From the NCBI GenBank assembly GCA_039917855.1, contig JBDSIR010000146.1:8652-72651 (forward strand): a stretch of DNA of 64,000 nt. The letters run 5' to 3'. This stretch comes from CAMLHU01 sp039917855. GTDB taxonomy: Bacteria; Gemmatimonadota; Gemmatimonadetes; Gemmatimonadales; GWC2-71-9. This document shows positions 27,762 through 36,901 of the stretch, one piece after another. The position numbers were made by a program, and so were the translations under genes. A model generated the notes under the pieces. It saw only the letters and a list, made by a program, of their open reading frames with translations. It was not told where the DNA came from and did no database searches. The stretch's first letter is position 1, and each line of letters opens with the position of its first letter.

Positions 27762-27863
27762 CGCGCGAACCCAAGATGGACCGAACCCACGAGGGTCCGG
27801 TCACGGGTGGGACTCCACATCCGTTGGGAACATCATGGGTTCGGACTTTCCTGGGTTCGCGCG
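27762..27863. repeat. Tandem-arm inverted element T4 (unit CGAACCCA)
   Basis: GCGCGAACCCAAGATGGACC GAACCCA at the left is mirrored by TGGGTTCGGACTTTCCTGGG TTCGCGC at the right across a 50-base loop. The core unit is CGAACCCA. It separates two minus-strand orphan genes. Confidence 0.8.
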
Positions 27864-27879
27864 CTGGAGGAGCTTCGGT

Positions 27880-28326
27880 TCAGCGACGCAACTCCCACAA
27901 TACGTTCACAATGACCCACCGGCCATTCCACTTGGCCACTTGCAGGTAGTCTACCCAGGTCCCGGCATCGATGCGGACGCTGGCGGCGTTCTGGAAGATA
28001 TCGAGGATCTTCACATCTTCCCGCTTCTGGGCCGCGGGGGTGTCCTTCCCACCGCCGGCGCGGGTCCCCTGCACCAGCGCCATCGCGCTCATCTGGCCCA
28101 GGCGGGAGCGGCCCTGGGCATCGGAGGTGACGATGCGCTTGGCGAGGTCGGGATGGAGGGCGCGTTCCATGCGGGCCGCGTCGCCGGTGTAGTAGCCGTC
28201 GATGTAGTCGAGGGCGGTGGCGCGGATGTCGGCGGAATCGGCCGGGGTCTGGGCGGCCAGTGGGCCGGTGGGCCAGTGTGCCAGGACCCCCAGCGCGAGC
28301 GCAGTGAGTGAAAGTCGGAGTCGCAT
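27880..28326 (-). CDS. secreted NTF2-like (putative lumazine-binding/SnoaL-like) protein
   Basis: The 148-residue protein has a signal peptide cleaved after LAAQ, then an NTF2-fold domain: ALDYIDGYYTGDAARMERAL, HPDLAKRIV, VKILDIFQNAASVRID and WVDYLQVAKWNGRWVIVNVL. This is the putative lumazine-binding subgroup, whose function is unknown. The hydrophobic core of the signal peptide, LAHWPTGPLA, is encoded by the GGCCCAC octamer repeat found elsewhere in the window. ATG 28326 is used. Confidence 0.8.
   Translation of the reverse strand: MRLRLSLTALALGVLAHWPTGPLAAQTPADSADIRATALDYIDGYYTGDAARMERALHPDLAKRIVTSDAQGRSRLGQMSAMALVQGTRAGGGKDTPAAQKREDVKILDIFQNAASVRIDAGTWVDYLQVAKWNGRWVIVNVLWELRR
28255..28282. 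repeat. GGCCCAC octamer repeat inside a signal-peptide coding region
   Basis: The plus strand reads GGCCAGTGGGCCGGTGGGCC then AGTGTGCC. It is in frame and encodes part of the secretion signal of the NTF2-like protein. A related short copy lies at 28410-28432 in the adjacent gap. Confidence 0.7.
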
Positions 28327-28466
28327 GGGGTGTCCGTTGGGTGTGTCTTGGGAAGGAAGTTCGGGGACACTCTAACTATGGTCGCCGTCTCACTTCGGTT
28401 TCAGCTTTTGGCCCACTGGCCTCCTGGCCCCCTATTCGTACCGGATGGCCTCGATCGGAGGCGGGA

Positions 28467-29330
28467 TCATCCGAGACCCTTCACCACCGCATCCGCGAAC
28501 CGTTCCGCCGCCTGCGGGTGGTACGGGAAGAAGAGTTGCGGCTCCAGCACCTCGAACTCCATCAGCTGGAACTCATCCCCCACCACCACCCCATCGACCC
28601 GGGCGTAGAGCAGCTCATCCCCGCGCAGATCGATGATCTGCTGCGCCGCCAGGAGCACTGCCGGGCTCGGCGTCGCCGGCTCGACGGTACCGCCGTGGTC
28701 GGCCTGCACCCGGAAGTCCCCGTCGGCCGGACGCTTCCGTACCGCATGCGAGTACTTCCCGCCGTAGAAGAGGAGCGAGATCTCCCCCTCGGTCACGATC
28801 TCGGCCAGGAAAGGCTGGATCATCAGACCGCAGCGCTCGAGGATGGGGTGGATCCGCGCCTCATCGGAGGCGGCCCGCGCCGGAGTGGTGATCCAGGTGT
28901 CGGCCGCGCTGGCGGAGACGGTGGGCTTCACTACGGCCCGGGCCCAGCCCCGGCGGGCGAGGACGGCGGCGAGATCCACGGGCTGCCCCCGCTCGATCCA
29001 CTCGGTGGGCACGATGGATCCACCCCGCTCCTCGATCCAGCGGAGGTAGACCTTGTCGAGATTCCAGCGCAGAACCGAGGTCGGGTTGTGGACCGGCACG
29101 CCGGCGCGATCAAGCGTGGTGAACCACCGGAGGAACGCTTCGCCGTGCTGGGGGTAGTCCCAGGGCGAGCGGACGATGACCTGGTCGAACGACTCCCAGT
29201 TCACCTTGGGATCGTTCCAGACCGCCGGGACGACGGTGACCCCCCGCCGCTTGAGGGGCTCGACAGCCGACCGGTCATCGTCGGTCAGGTCCTTGAGGGC
29301 CAGCGAGGTGGCGAACGCGATGCGAGGCAT
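28467..29330 (-). CDS. ATP-grasp domain enzyme, unknown substrate
   Basis: The 287-residue protein starts MPRIAFATSLALKDLTDDD and has an ATP-grasp pattern: RSPWDYPQHGEAFLRWF, NPTSVLRWNLDKVYLRWIEE, the lysine stretch ARAVVKPTVSASAADTW, EGEISLLFYGGKYSHAVRK and the metal-binding end LLYARVDGVVVGDEFQLMEF EVLEP. Such enzymes ligate a carboxylate to an amine or thiol. Similar stand-alone proteins are annotated as glutathione synthetase-like; the product is unknown. ATG 29330 is seven bases after a TATATT hexamer, so the message is probably leaderless. A very long upstream extension antisense to the Ig gene is a shadow. Confidence 0.8.
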   Translation of the reverse strand: MPRIAFATSLALKDLTDDDRSAVEPLKRRGVTVVPAVWNDPKVNWESFDQVIVRSPWDYPQHGEAFLRWFTTLDRAGVPVHNPTSVLRWNLDKVYLRWIEERGGSIVPTEWIERGQPVDLAAVLARRGWARAVVKPTVSASAADTWITTPARAASDEARIHPILERCGLMIQPFLAEIVTEGEISLLFYGGKYSHAVRKRPADGDFRVQADHGGTVEPATPSPAVLLAAQQIIDLRGDELLYARVDGVVVGDEFQLMEFEVLEPQLFFPYHPQAAERFADAVVKGLG

Positions 29331-29337
29331 CGCGAAA

Positions 29338-29343
29338 AATATA
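29338..29343 (-). promoter_or_regulatory. Candidate -10 box, leaderless ATP-grasp gene
   Basis: The minus strand reads TATATT, seven bases, then ATG; no ribosome binding site is seen. Confidence 0.5.
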
Positions 29344-29469
29344 CCATTCCCTCCCCACACCGGAGGCGGCGCTGCCGCGCTCGTTCTTCGGAACGGTGCG
29401 CTACATCTGGTAGGCCGAGGGCGCGCCGGGGGTTTAGCTTTGACGGGTCCCCGACCTCCATCCGGATCG

Positions 29470-31317
29470 ATGCCCAAGCCGCCCCAGCGTCGTGCCCTCT
29501 TCAGTCTGGCATTCAAGATCACCGCGGGCGCCATCTCGGGGCTCGCGGCGCTGGTTTCGATCCTCACCTTCGCACGCCAGGAAGGGGTGATCGGTCCGCT
29601 CGCCATGATCGGCACCAATGTCGCGCGGATCAGGCTCACGCCGAGCAGCGACACGGCGTGGGCCTTGGGGGATACGCTGAGCTTTGCGGCGCTCGCCACC
29701 GACACCAACGGGCTGGTGCTGAGCGCTCCGGCCCTGACTTGGTCGATCACGAATACCAAGGTGGCCGAGGCACGCTCCGACGGTTCTGCCATCGCGACCG
29801 GGGCCGGTGAGACCACCATCCTGGTCACTGCCGGCACCGCTTCGGCGCGTGCCCGTGTGGTGGTCCATCCCCGGGCGGTGGAGCTCAAGCCGAGCGCGGA
29901 TACCATCTTCCTGTCCGAAGGGTCGTCGACCTCGCTGATCGCCGTACCCCTCGATCTGCACGGCCGGATGATCCGCGGAACGATGGCCCGTTGGCGCTCC
30001 TTCGATACCACGATCGTCTCGGTGGACTCCCTCGGCCTCGCCACAGGGATCCGACCTGGCCTCGCGGCCACTGAAGCACGGCTCGACGGGGTCAATGCCA
30101 AGCTCCTGGTCCGAGTCACTCCGGTGCTCGGTGCCCTCGCCACTGGAGGCGGCGATGACCAGCACGCTCCCGCGAGCACTCCCCTCCCCGCTTCGGTCGT
30201 GGTCCGCACCCTGTCGCGGCAGCGCCAGCCGATCGCCGGGATCCTGGTCCGCGCCGCAGTCGACGGCGGAAGCCTCGAGAGCGATACCGTACGGAGCAAC
30301 AGCGAAGGTCTCACGCGGTTCCGGTGGACCCTCGGCGACCGCCCCGGTCCGCAGCACCTGACCGCGCGGGCCGACGAGATCGACTCGACCGTGACGATCA
30401 CCGCCGAGGCGGATCCGGTGGACGGGAACACGAACTTCGTGCTCCTCGATTCGCTAGCGAGCGCGCGCGCCGGTGCCGCACTTCCCGCCCCGATAGTCAT
30501 CAGGGTCACCGACACTCTCGGACAGGTGCTCGGCGGGGTCCCGGTGCGCTGGTTCGGATTTGACGGATCGCGGATCGTCGGGACGGCCGACCGGACCGAT
30601 TCGCTCGGACTCGCCACCGCGACCTGGACGTTGGGTCCCAAGGTCGGGATGAACCGCGCACGGCTGATCGTGGGGCCCAGGAACACCCCATTCTACGCGC
30701 TCACCACCCGGTCGCTCGCGGGCGCCCCAGCGCGAATCGTCGTGGTGCGCGGCGCTGATCAGCGCGGCACTGTCGGTTCGGCGCTTCCACACCCGGTGAA
30801 GGTCCGGGTGACCGATGCGGCGGGGAACCCGGTCGAAGGGGCCACGGTGAACCTTGCCGGATCGAATATCGACACCAACAACCCGATCGAGCGGACCGAT
30901 GCGGCAGGCCATGCGTCCCTCCGGTGGAGCTTTGGTCCGATCGCTGGCACCCAACGCGCCATCTTGTCCGTCCAAGATGCTGACGACGTGGAAGTGGTGG
31001 TGACCTCGACCGCCCTCCCTGCCCCGGCCGCCAAGGTCGACATCGTGGCGCCGAGCATCTCGATCGTGAGCTCGGCGACGATCAGGGTCGTGTCGCTGGT
31101 GACAGACTCCCTCGGCAATCCGATCACCGGGACCGTCGTGCAGCCGCGGGTGACGGCCGGGAGCGTATCTCCGCTCCGGGCCACCACCAACGCACAGGGA
31201 CGCGCCACATTCACCTGGACCCTCGCCCGGCGCCAGGGAGACCAGGCGATCACGGTGCATGCGGCAGGGGTGCGGACCGACGCCACGAAGACGGTGCGGA
31301 GACCGACGAGCAGGTAG
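29470..31317 (+). CDS. membrane-anchored protein with bacterial Ig-like (Big) domain repeats
   Basis: The 615-residue protein has an N-terminal membrane anchor (ITAGAISGLAALVSILTFA, residues 17-35) and a beta-rich extracellular region. Residues about 50-210 resemble two BIG2-type domains (TDTNGLVLSAPALTWSITNT KVAEARSDG, then RWRSFDTTIVSVDSLGLATG). From about 240 there are four Big_1-like units, each ending with a pattern such as T(N)SEGLTRFRWTLG, DSLGLATATWTLG, DAAGHASLRWSFG and NAQGRATFTWTLA. Such proteins are surface-exposed; a binding partner is not evident. ATG 29470 has no clear ribosome binding site. Confidence 0.85.
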   Translation: MPKPPQRRALFSLAFKITAGAISGLAALVSILTFARQEGVIGPLAMIGTNVARIRLTPSSDTAWALGDTLSFAALATDTNGLVLSAPALTWSITNTKVAEARSDGSAIATGAGETTILVTAGTASARARVVVHPRAVELKPSADTIFLSEGSSTSLIAVPLDLHGRMIRGTMARWRSFDTTIVSVDSLGLATGIRPGLAATEARLDGVNAKLLVRVTPVLGALATGGGDDQHAPASTPLPASVVVRTLSRQRQPIAGILVRAAVDGGSLESDTVRSNSEGLTRFRWTLGDRPGPQHLTARADEIDSTVTITAEADPVDGNTNFVLLDSLASARAGAALPAPIVIRVTDTLGQVLGGVPVRWFGFDGSRIVGTADRTDSLGLATATWTLGPKVGMNRARLIVGPRNTPFYALTTRSLAGAPARIVVVRGADQRGTVGSALPHPVKVRVTDAAGNPVEGATVNLAGSNIDTNNPIERTDAAGHASLRWSFGPIAGTQRAILSVQDADDVEVVVTSTALPAPAAKVDIVAPSISIVSSATIRVVSLVTDSLGNPITGTVVQPRVTAGSVSPLRATTNAQGRATFTWTLARRQGDQAITVHAAGVRTDATKTVRRPTSR

Positions 31318-31338
31318 GAAGGGCCGGCCCCGTGTCCG

Positions 31339-31618
31339 CCTCACCCCCCAGCCCCCTCTCGGCACGTGCGCCCTGACGGGCGCTGACCCCGTCCGGGTTC
31401 AGGACTGCGCTCCAATTTCGCCACCTCCCATCGAACCCCGCAGCTTCATGATGGTGCGGCGGTGTTTCGCTCACGGGCTTTATCCCCACTACTGCACGGG
31501 ACCACGGGCCGTAAGGCCCGACGAGCCGAGTGGGGGCGTAAGCCCCCGAAATCGTTGGACCCACAGACAACGTCCCCCTCTCCGCGCGTCAGCGGGAAGG
31601 GGGGGTCAGGGGGTGAGG
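31339..31618. repeat. Family C inverted-end element, copy C2
   Basis: A 280-bp block with ends CCTCACCCCCCAGCCCCCTC and the near-complement ending GGTCAGGGGGTGAGG. The interior has small GTAA-loop hairpins such as GGGCCGTAAGGCCC and GGGGGCGTAAGCCCCC and no gene. It fills the 301-base gap between the Ig gene and prfC. Confidence 0.8.
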
Positions 31619-33211
<1,593 letters not shown>

Positions 33212-33224
33212 GGGACTCCCAAAG

Positions 33225-33246
33225 CAAAACCCGGGCATCGCCCGGG
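33225..33246 (-). terminator. Rho-independent terminator after tRNA-Met
   Basis: On the minus strand CCCGGGC, a three-base loop and GCCCGGG form a perfect seven-pair stem followed by TTTTGCTTT. It lies downstream of tRNA-Met and just before prfC. Confidence 0.75.
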
Positions 33247-33251
33247 CGGAA

Positions 33252-33290
33252 AGCGGAGATCCTTCGAGGCCTGAAGGCCTCTCAGGACGA
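33252..33290. repeat. Family A half element
   Basis: GCGGAGATCCTTCGAGGCCT and on to CTCAGGACGAG is the right end of family A with its own small hairpin; no left end is present. It sits immediately 3' of tRNA-Met. Confidence 0.7.
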
Positions 33291-33291
33291 G

Positions 33292-33365
33292 TAGCAGGGG
33301 CGGGACTCGAACCCGCGACCCCGGCATTATGAGTGCCGTGCTCTAACCAGCTGAGCTACCCTGCC
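33292..33365 (-). tRNA. tRNA-Met (CAT anticodon), elongator type
   Basis: The minus strand folds as a 74-base tRNA: acceptor GGCAGGG with CCCTGCT, D arm GCTCAGCTGGTTAGAGC, anticodon stem GGCAC with a CTCATAA loop, and T arm GCGGGTTCGAGTCCCGC. The CAT anticodon could also mark a lysidine-modified tRNA-Ile2, but the body resembles elongator tRNA-Met. No CCA is encoded. Confidence 0.93.
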
Positions 33366-33375
33366 GTGACGGCCC

Positions 33376-33509
33376 GTGAGAAGTGACCGGTGACCCGTGA
33401 CCGGGCCCTGAACGCACGTCGCCGCGAGGTGGCAAAACTAGTGGCGGCACCACCCTATCGCAACCGAGCCAACATCAGGCCCGGTCACCACTTACCGGTC
33501 ACCGGTCAC
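33376..33509. repeat. Tandem-arm inverted element T5 (unit GTGACCN)
   Basis: GTGAGAAGTGACCGGTGACC CGTGACCGGGCC at the left and the complement GGCCCGGTCACC...GGTCAC at the right surround a 70-base loop. It uses the same unit as T1 and T8. The right arm overlaps the last codons and the stop of the ftsB-like gene. Confidence 0.85.
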
Positions 33510-33795
33510 TCGCGGAGTCCCCGGCCGGAACTATCCGATAGAGATGCTCCCCCGCACGGATCATCCCGAACTGGTCGCGGGCCAGTTTCTCCTGCGTCCG
33601 CGGGTCGTGTTCCACCGCCGTGGCCAGCTTGCCGAGGGAGTCGACGTCGACCTTGAGCTGGACGATCGCGTCGCGCTCTTCCCGCAGCTGGCGCTTGAGC
33701 CGGAGCAGATCGGAGGTGGTGTACTCCCCACCCTGCAGCGCGAAGAGCGCCGCCAGGATGAGGACCCCCACGACCAGCCAGCGGCGCCCGTTCAC
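33499..33795 (-). CDS. FtsB/DivIC-like septum formation protein
   Basis: The 98-residue bitopic protein has a short cytoplasmic N-terminus, one membrane helix (WLVVGVLILAALFAL), a coiled coil (LLRLKRQLREERDAIVQLKV DVDSLGKLA) and the conserved tail EKLARDQFGMIRAGEHLYRI. This is the FtsB/DivIC layout of divisome assembly. GTG 33795 overlaps the enolase stop (GTGA); enolase next to ftsB is a common arrangement. The last residues (DSASDR) and the stop fall in repeat T5. Confidence 0.88.
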   Translation of the reverse strand: MNGRRWLVVGVLILAALFALQGGEYTTSDLLRLKRQLREERDAIVQLKVDVDSLGKLATAVEHDPRTQEKLARDQFGMIRAGEHLYRIVPAGDSASDR

Positions 33796-35072
33796 CGGCC
33801 GTACAGCGCTCCGCCGACGTAATGCGCCGACTCGCCGAGCTCCTCATGGATCCGAAGGAGCTGGTTGTACTTGGCGATGCGATCGCTGCGGCTGGCGGAA
33901 CCGGTCTTGATCTGGCCCACGCCGGTCGCGACGGCAAGGTCGGCGATGAAGGTGTCCTCGGTCTCACCGGACCGGTGACTGATGATGGCACCGTAACTCG
34001 AGCTCTTGGCGGCCTCGATGCACTGGAGCGTCTCGGTGAGGGTGCCGATCTGGTTGACCTTCACCAGGATGGCGTTGGCGATCCCCTCTTCGATCCCCTT
34101 CCCCAGCAATTCCACGTTGGTGCAGAAGATGTCGTCGCCCACCAGCTGGATGTGGGTCCCGAGCGCCTGCGTCAGCGTCGCCCACCCCTCCCAGTCGTTC
34201 TCCGCCAGGCCGTCCTCGATGCTCACGATCGGGTACTTGTCGCACCACGCCTGGTAGAGCGCCACCATCTCGCTGCTCGACTTGCGGGACTTGTCCCCCT
34301 TCTTGAAGACGTAGCTCCCCTTGTCCCACAGCTCGCTCGCCGCCACGTCGAGGGCGATGCAGATATCCTCGCCTGGCTTGTAGCCCGCCTTCTCGATCGC
34401 CTCGACCACCAGATCGAGCGCCGCCTCATTGCTCGGCAGGTCGGGCGCAAACCCGCCCTCGTCGCCGACCCCGGTGCTCAGCTTCCGGCTCGTGAGCACC
34501 TTCTTCAATGAATGGAAGACCTCGGTCCCCATCCGGAGCGCCTCGGGGAACTCGTCGGTGCCGATCGGGACGATCATGAACTCCTGGGCGTCCACGTTGT
34601 TGCTGGCGTGGGCCCCGCCGTTGATGATGTTCATCATCGGCACCGGGAGGACGTGCGCCATCGGCCCGCCCAGATACCGGTAGAGCGGGACCCCGAGGTC
34701 CATGGCCGTGGCGCGCGCGACGGCCATCGAGACGGCGAGGATCGCGTTGGCGCCGAGGCGTCCCTTGTTGTCGGTGCCGTCGAGCTCGAGCATCCGGGCG
34801 TCGATCGAGATCTGCTCGTCAGCCGGCATCCCCTCGAGCGCCGGTCCGATCTCCTCGTTGACGTTCCGCACGGCGTTGAGCACCCCCTTGCCGCCGTACC
34901 GGGTGGCGTCGCCGTCCCGGAGCTCGACCGCTTCCTTCTCGCCGGTGGACGCGCCGCTCGGCACCGCCGCGCGACCCATCGCGCCGCTGGCCAGGACCAC
35001 TTCAGCCTCTACGGTGGGGTTCCCTCGGCTGTCGAGGATCTCGCGGGCGTGAACTTCGATGATGGTTGACAT
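33792..35072 (-). CDS. eno: enolase
   Basis: The 426-residue glycolytic enzyme interconverts 2-phosphoglycerate and phosphoenolpyruvate. Landmarks are REILDSRGNPTVE, SGASTGEKEAVELRDGD, the metal ligands around VSIEDGLAENDW, ILVKVNQIGTLTETL and SHRSGETEDTFIADLAV. ATG 35072 (MSTIIEVHAREI) is the family start; an in-frame ATG farther upstream lies in element T6. It is followed by the ftsB-like gene. Confidence 0.97.
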   Translation of the reverse strand: MSTIIEVHAREILDSRGNPTVEAEVVLASGAMGRAAVPSGASTGEKEAVELRDGDATRYGGKGVLNAVRNVNEEIGPALEGMPADEQISIDARMLELDGTDNKGRLGANAILAVSMAVARATAMDLGVPLYRYLGGPMAHVLPVPMMNIINGGAHASNNVDAQEFMIVPIGTDEFPEALRMGTEVFHSLKKVLTSRKLSTGVGDEGGFAPDLPSNEAALDLVVEAIEKAGYKPGEDICIALDVAASELWDKGSYVFKKGDKSRKSSSEMVALYQAWCDKYPIVSIEDGLAENDWEGWATLTQALGTHIQLVGDDIFCTNVELLGKGIEEGIANAILVKVNQIGTLTETLQCIEAAKSSSYGAIISHRSGETEDTFIADLAVATGVGQIKTGSASRSDRIAKYNQLLRIHEELGESAHYVGGALYGR

Positions 35073-35189
35073 GGGCGGATCGGCGGATAGGCGGATGGGC
35101 GGACGGGCAAGAGCCCCAGTCATCTACTTCTCGATCAAGGCGGGCAGAGGGCGCCGGGCGAGTTGATCCGCCCGTCCGCTCATCCGCCC
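35073..35189. repeat. Tandem-arm inverted element T6 (unit GGCGGATN)
   Basis: GGGCGGATCGGCGGATAGGC GGATGGGCGGACGGG is four octamers; the right arm GATCCGCCCGTCCGCTCATC CGCCC is the complement after a 57-base loop. It spans the whole plsC-eno gap up to the enolase start codon. Confidence 0.85.
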
Positions 35190-35204
35190 TGGGATGCCGC
35201 AATC

Positions 35205-35960
35205 CTAGTGGTGGGCGGCGGCAGAATCAACGCGGACCGCGGGGGAATCTCCTGCCAGGGCCACGATCGCTCCCCGGACCTGCTCCATCAGCGCTTCGCG
35301 CGCTTCATAGTCCAGCCCCGCGGTCGGCACCGGGGCGCCGAACTTGAGGGTGACGACGCCGGGCTTCACATACCACTGCCCCTTGGGGAGTGCCGCGAAC
35401 GCTCCGTCGATCCAGACCGGGATCACCGGGACCTGCGCGGCGATCGCCAGGACGAGCGGACCCTTCTTGAAGGGGTGGAGCCTCCCGTCGAGGCTCCGGG
35501 TCCCTTCGGCAAAAACGATCGCGGAGATCCCGGAACGGATCGATGCGCCAGCCTTCTCATACGCTCCGAACGCCGCCTGCAGGTTCTTCCGGTCGATCCG
35601 GATGTGGCGGGCGGCGCGGAGCGCGTGTCCGAAGAGCGGGACGCTGAACAACTCCTTTTTGGCTACGAACCGGACCGAATCGGGGAGTACCGCGAGGAGG
35701 ACCCAGATGTCGGAGAAGGAGAAGTGATTCACGATGAAGACGTAGGGCCGATCGCTCGGGATGGCATCGAGTCCCTCGACCCGGAGGGTGAGCCCGTTGA
35801 GCGAGGAAAGCCAACTTCCCCACCAGCGCGCCGCGTTGTCGTACAGCCCCCCCTTCCGGTACCGCACCCCGACCAGGCTGCCAAGCACGCAGGCCGCCGA
35901 GCAATAGACGGTCACCACGAAGAGCGTGAGCCAGTACCAAAGCGCGCGGAAGAGGTTCAT
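35205..35960 (-). CDS. plsC: 1-acyl-sn-glycerol-3-phosphate acyltransferase
   Basis: The 251-residue membrane-associated enzyme adds the second acyl chain in phosphatidic acid synthesis. It has an N-terminal hydrophobic helix (WYWLTLFVVTVYCSAACVL), the catalytic NHFSFSD (HX4D) motif, a block around RAARHIRIDRKNL, FAEGTRSLDG for glycerol phosphate binding and VIPVWIDGAF. ATG 35960 overlaps the thiL stop (ATGA), so it closes the propeller-thiL-plsC operon. Confidence 0.9.
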   Translation of the reverse strand: MNLFRALWYWLTLFVVTVYCSAACVLGSLVGVRYRKGGLYDNAARWWGSWLSSLNGLTLRVEGLDAIPSDRPYVFIVNHFSFSDIWVLLAVLPDSVRFVAKKELFSVPLFGHALRAARHIRIDRKNLQAAFGAYEKAGASIRSGISAIVFAEGTRSLDGRLHPFKKGPLVLAIAAQVPVIPVWIDGAFAALPKGQWYVKPGVVTLKFGAPVPTAGLDYEAREALMEQVRGAIVALAGDSPAVRVDSAAAHH

Positions 35961-36901
35961 CGGAAGTGCTGGAAGCCGGTCAACATGACGGGTGCTGCGT
36001 GCTGCGTGAATTTCACCGCGTCGCCGGCAACGAGGCGACCGATCGGGGTCAGCTTCACGTCGAGGAGCGGCGGGGCGGCATCGGCAGGGAGGGCCACCAA
36101 CAATTCATAATCTTCTCCCCCCTCCGCGGCATACGCCTCCGGTGTCTTCCCCGCTCTCGCCGCCTCGGCCGTCACGCCGGTACCGATCGGCAGACCATCC
36201 AGCTCGATCTCGGCCCCACAATTCGAAGCTGCGGCAAGGTGATGGATGTCGGACGCCAGCCCGTCGCTCAGGTCGAGCATCGCGGTCGCGGTCCGCGCCA
36301 GCACGCGCCCTGCGGCGATCCGCGGGACCGGGGTGGCGAACCGATGCCGCGCCCCCTCGTCGGGTCTCCGTCCATCAAGCCAGGCATCGAGCGCCGCCCG
36401 GGCTGACCCGAGTTCGCCGGTGACGTAGAGGATATCTCCCGGCCGTCCTCCACCCCGCGTCACCGGCCGTGACGCCTCACCGATCACGGTGACGACAACG
36501 GTCCACGTCGGGGCGCTGGAGAGATCGCCCCCCAGGATCTTGGTCCCCGCTTCTTCGGCCGCGAGCCCGGCCCCGCGCATCAACGTCGCCGCCTCCTTGT
36601 CGCTCCCGGCCTTGGGGACCCCGAGGGCGACGAGGACGCCGAGCGGGTTCGCTCCCTCGGCGGCGAGGTCGGACAGGGCCGCCGCGGTGGCGCGCCAGCC
36701 GATCTCTTCGTAGTTCAGCCACTCGGTGCGGAAATGCACTCCTTCGACCGAGACGTCGGTGCTGAGCGCGAGCATATGACCGCCGACCGGCAACAGGGCG
36801 GCGTCATCGCCCGACGGCGCGCCGCGTTCACCCAGCGCGGCAAGGATGGCGCGGACACGATCGAACTCGGGGCCGGGCCCCAGCTGCTGGTGAGCGCTCA
36901 C
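35957..36901 (-). CDS. thiL: thiamine-monophosphate kinase
   Basis: The 314-residue PurM-like kinase makes thiamine diphosphate from thiamine monophosphate. Landmarks are GDDAALL, LALSTDVSVEGVHFR, GWRATAAALSDLAAEGA, LGGDLSSAP, VTGELGSARAAL, MLDLSDGLASDIHHLA and GGEDYELLVAL. GTG 36901 gives a GTGA overlap with the propeller gene; an upstream ATG at 36985 would overlap that gene by 88 bases. Confidence 0.93.
   Translation of the reverse strand: MSAHQQLGPGPEFDRVRAILAALGERGAPSGDDAALLPVGGHMLALSTDVSVEGVHFRTEWLNYEEIGWRATAAALSDLAAEGANPLGVLVALGVPKAGSDKEAATLMRGAGLAAEEAGTKILGGDLSSAPTWTVVVTVIGEASRPVTRGGGRPGDILYVTGELGSARAALDAWLDGRRPDEGARHRFATPVPRIAAGRVLARTATAMLDLSDGLASDIHHLAAASNCGAEIELDGLPIGTGVTAEAARAGKTPEAYAAEGGEDYELLVALPADAAPPLLDVKLTPIGRLVAGDAVKFTQHAAPVMLTGFQHFR

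Noticed and set aside
29331..30686. Minus-strand extension of the ATP-grasp frame
   Set aside because: It is antisense to the Ig-domain gene, has no domain features, and the true start at 29330 has a promoter-like box and a family-like N-terminus.
33212..33238. Upstream ATG start for prfC
   Set aside because: The ATG lies inside the terminator hairpin after tRNA-Met; GTG 33211 gives the normal RF3 length.
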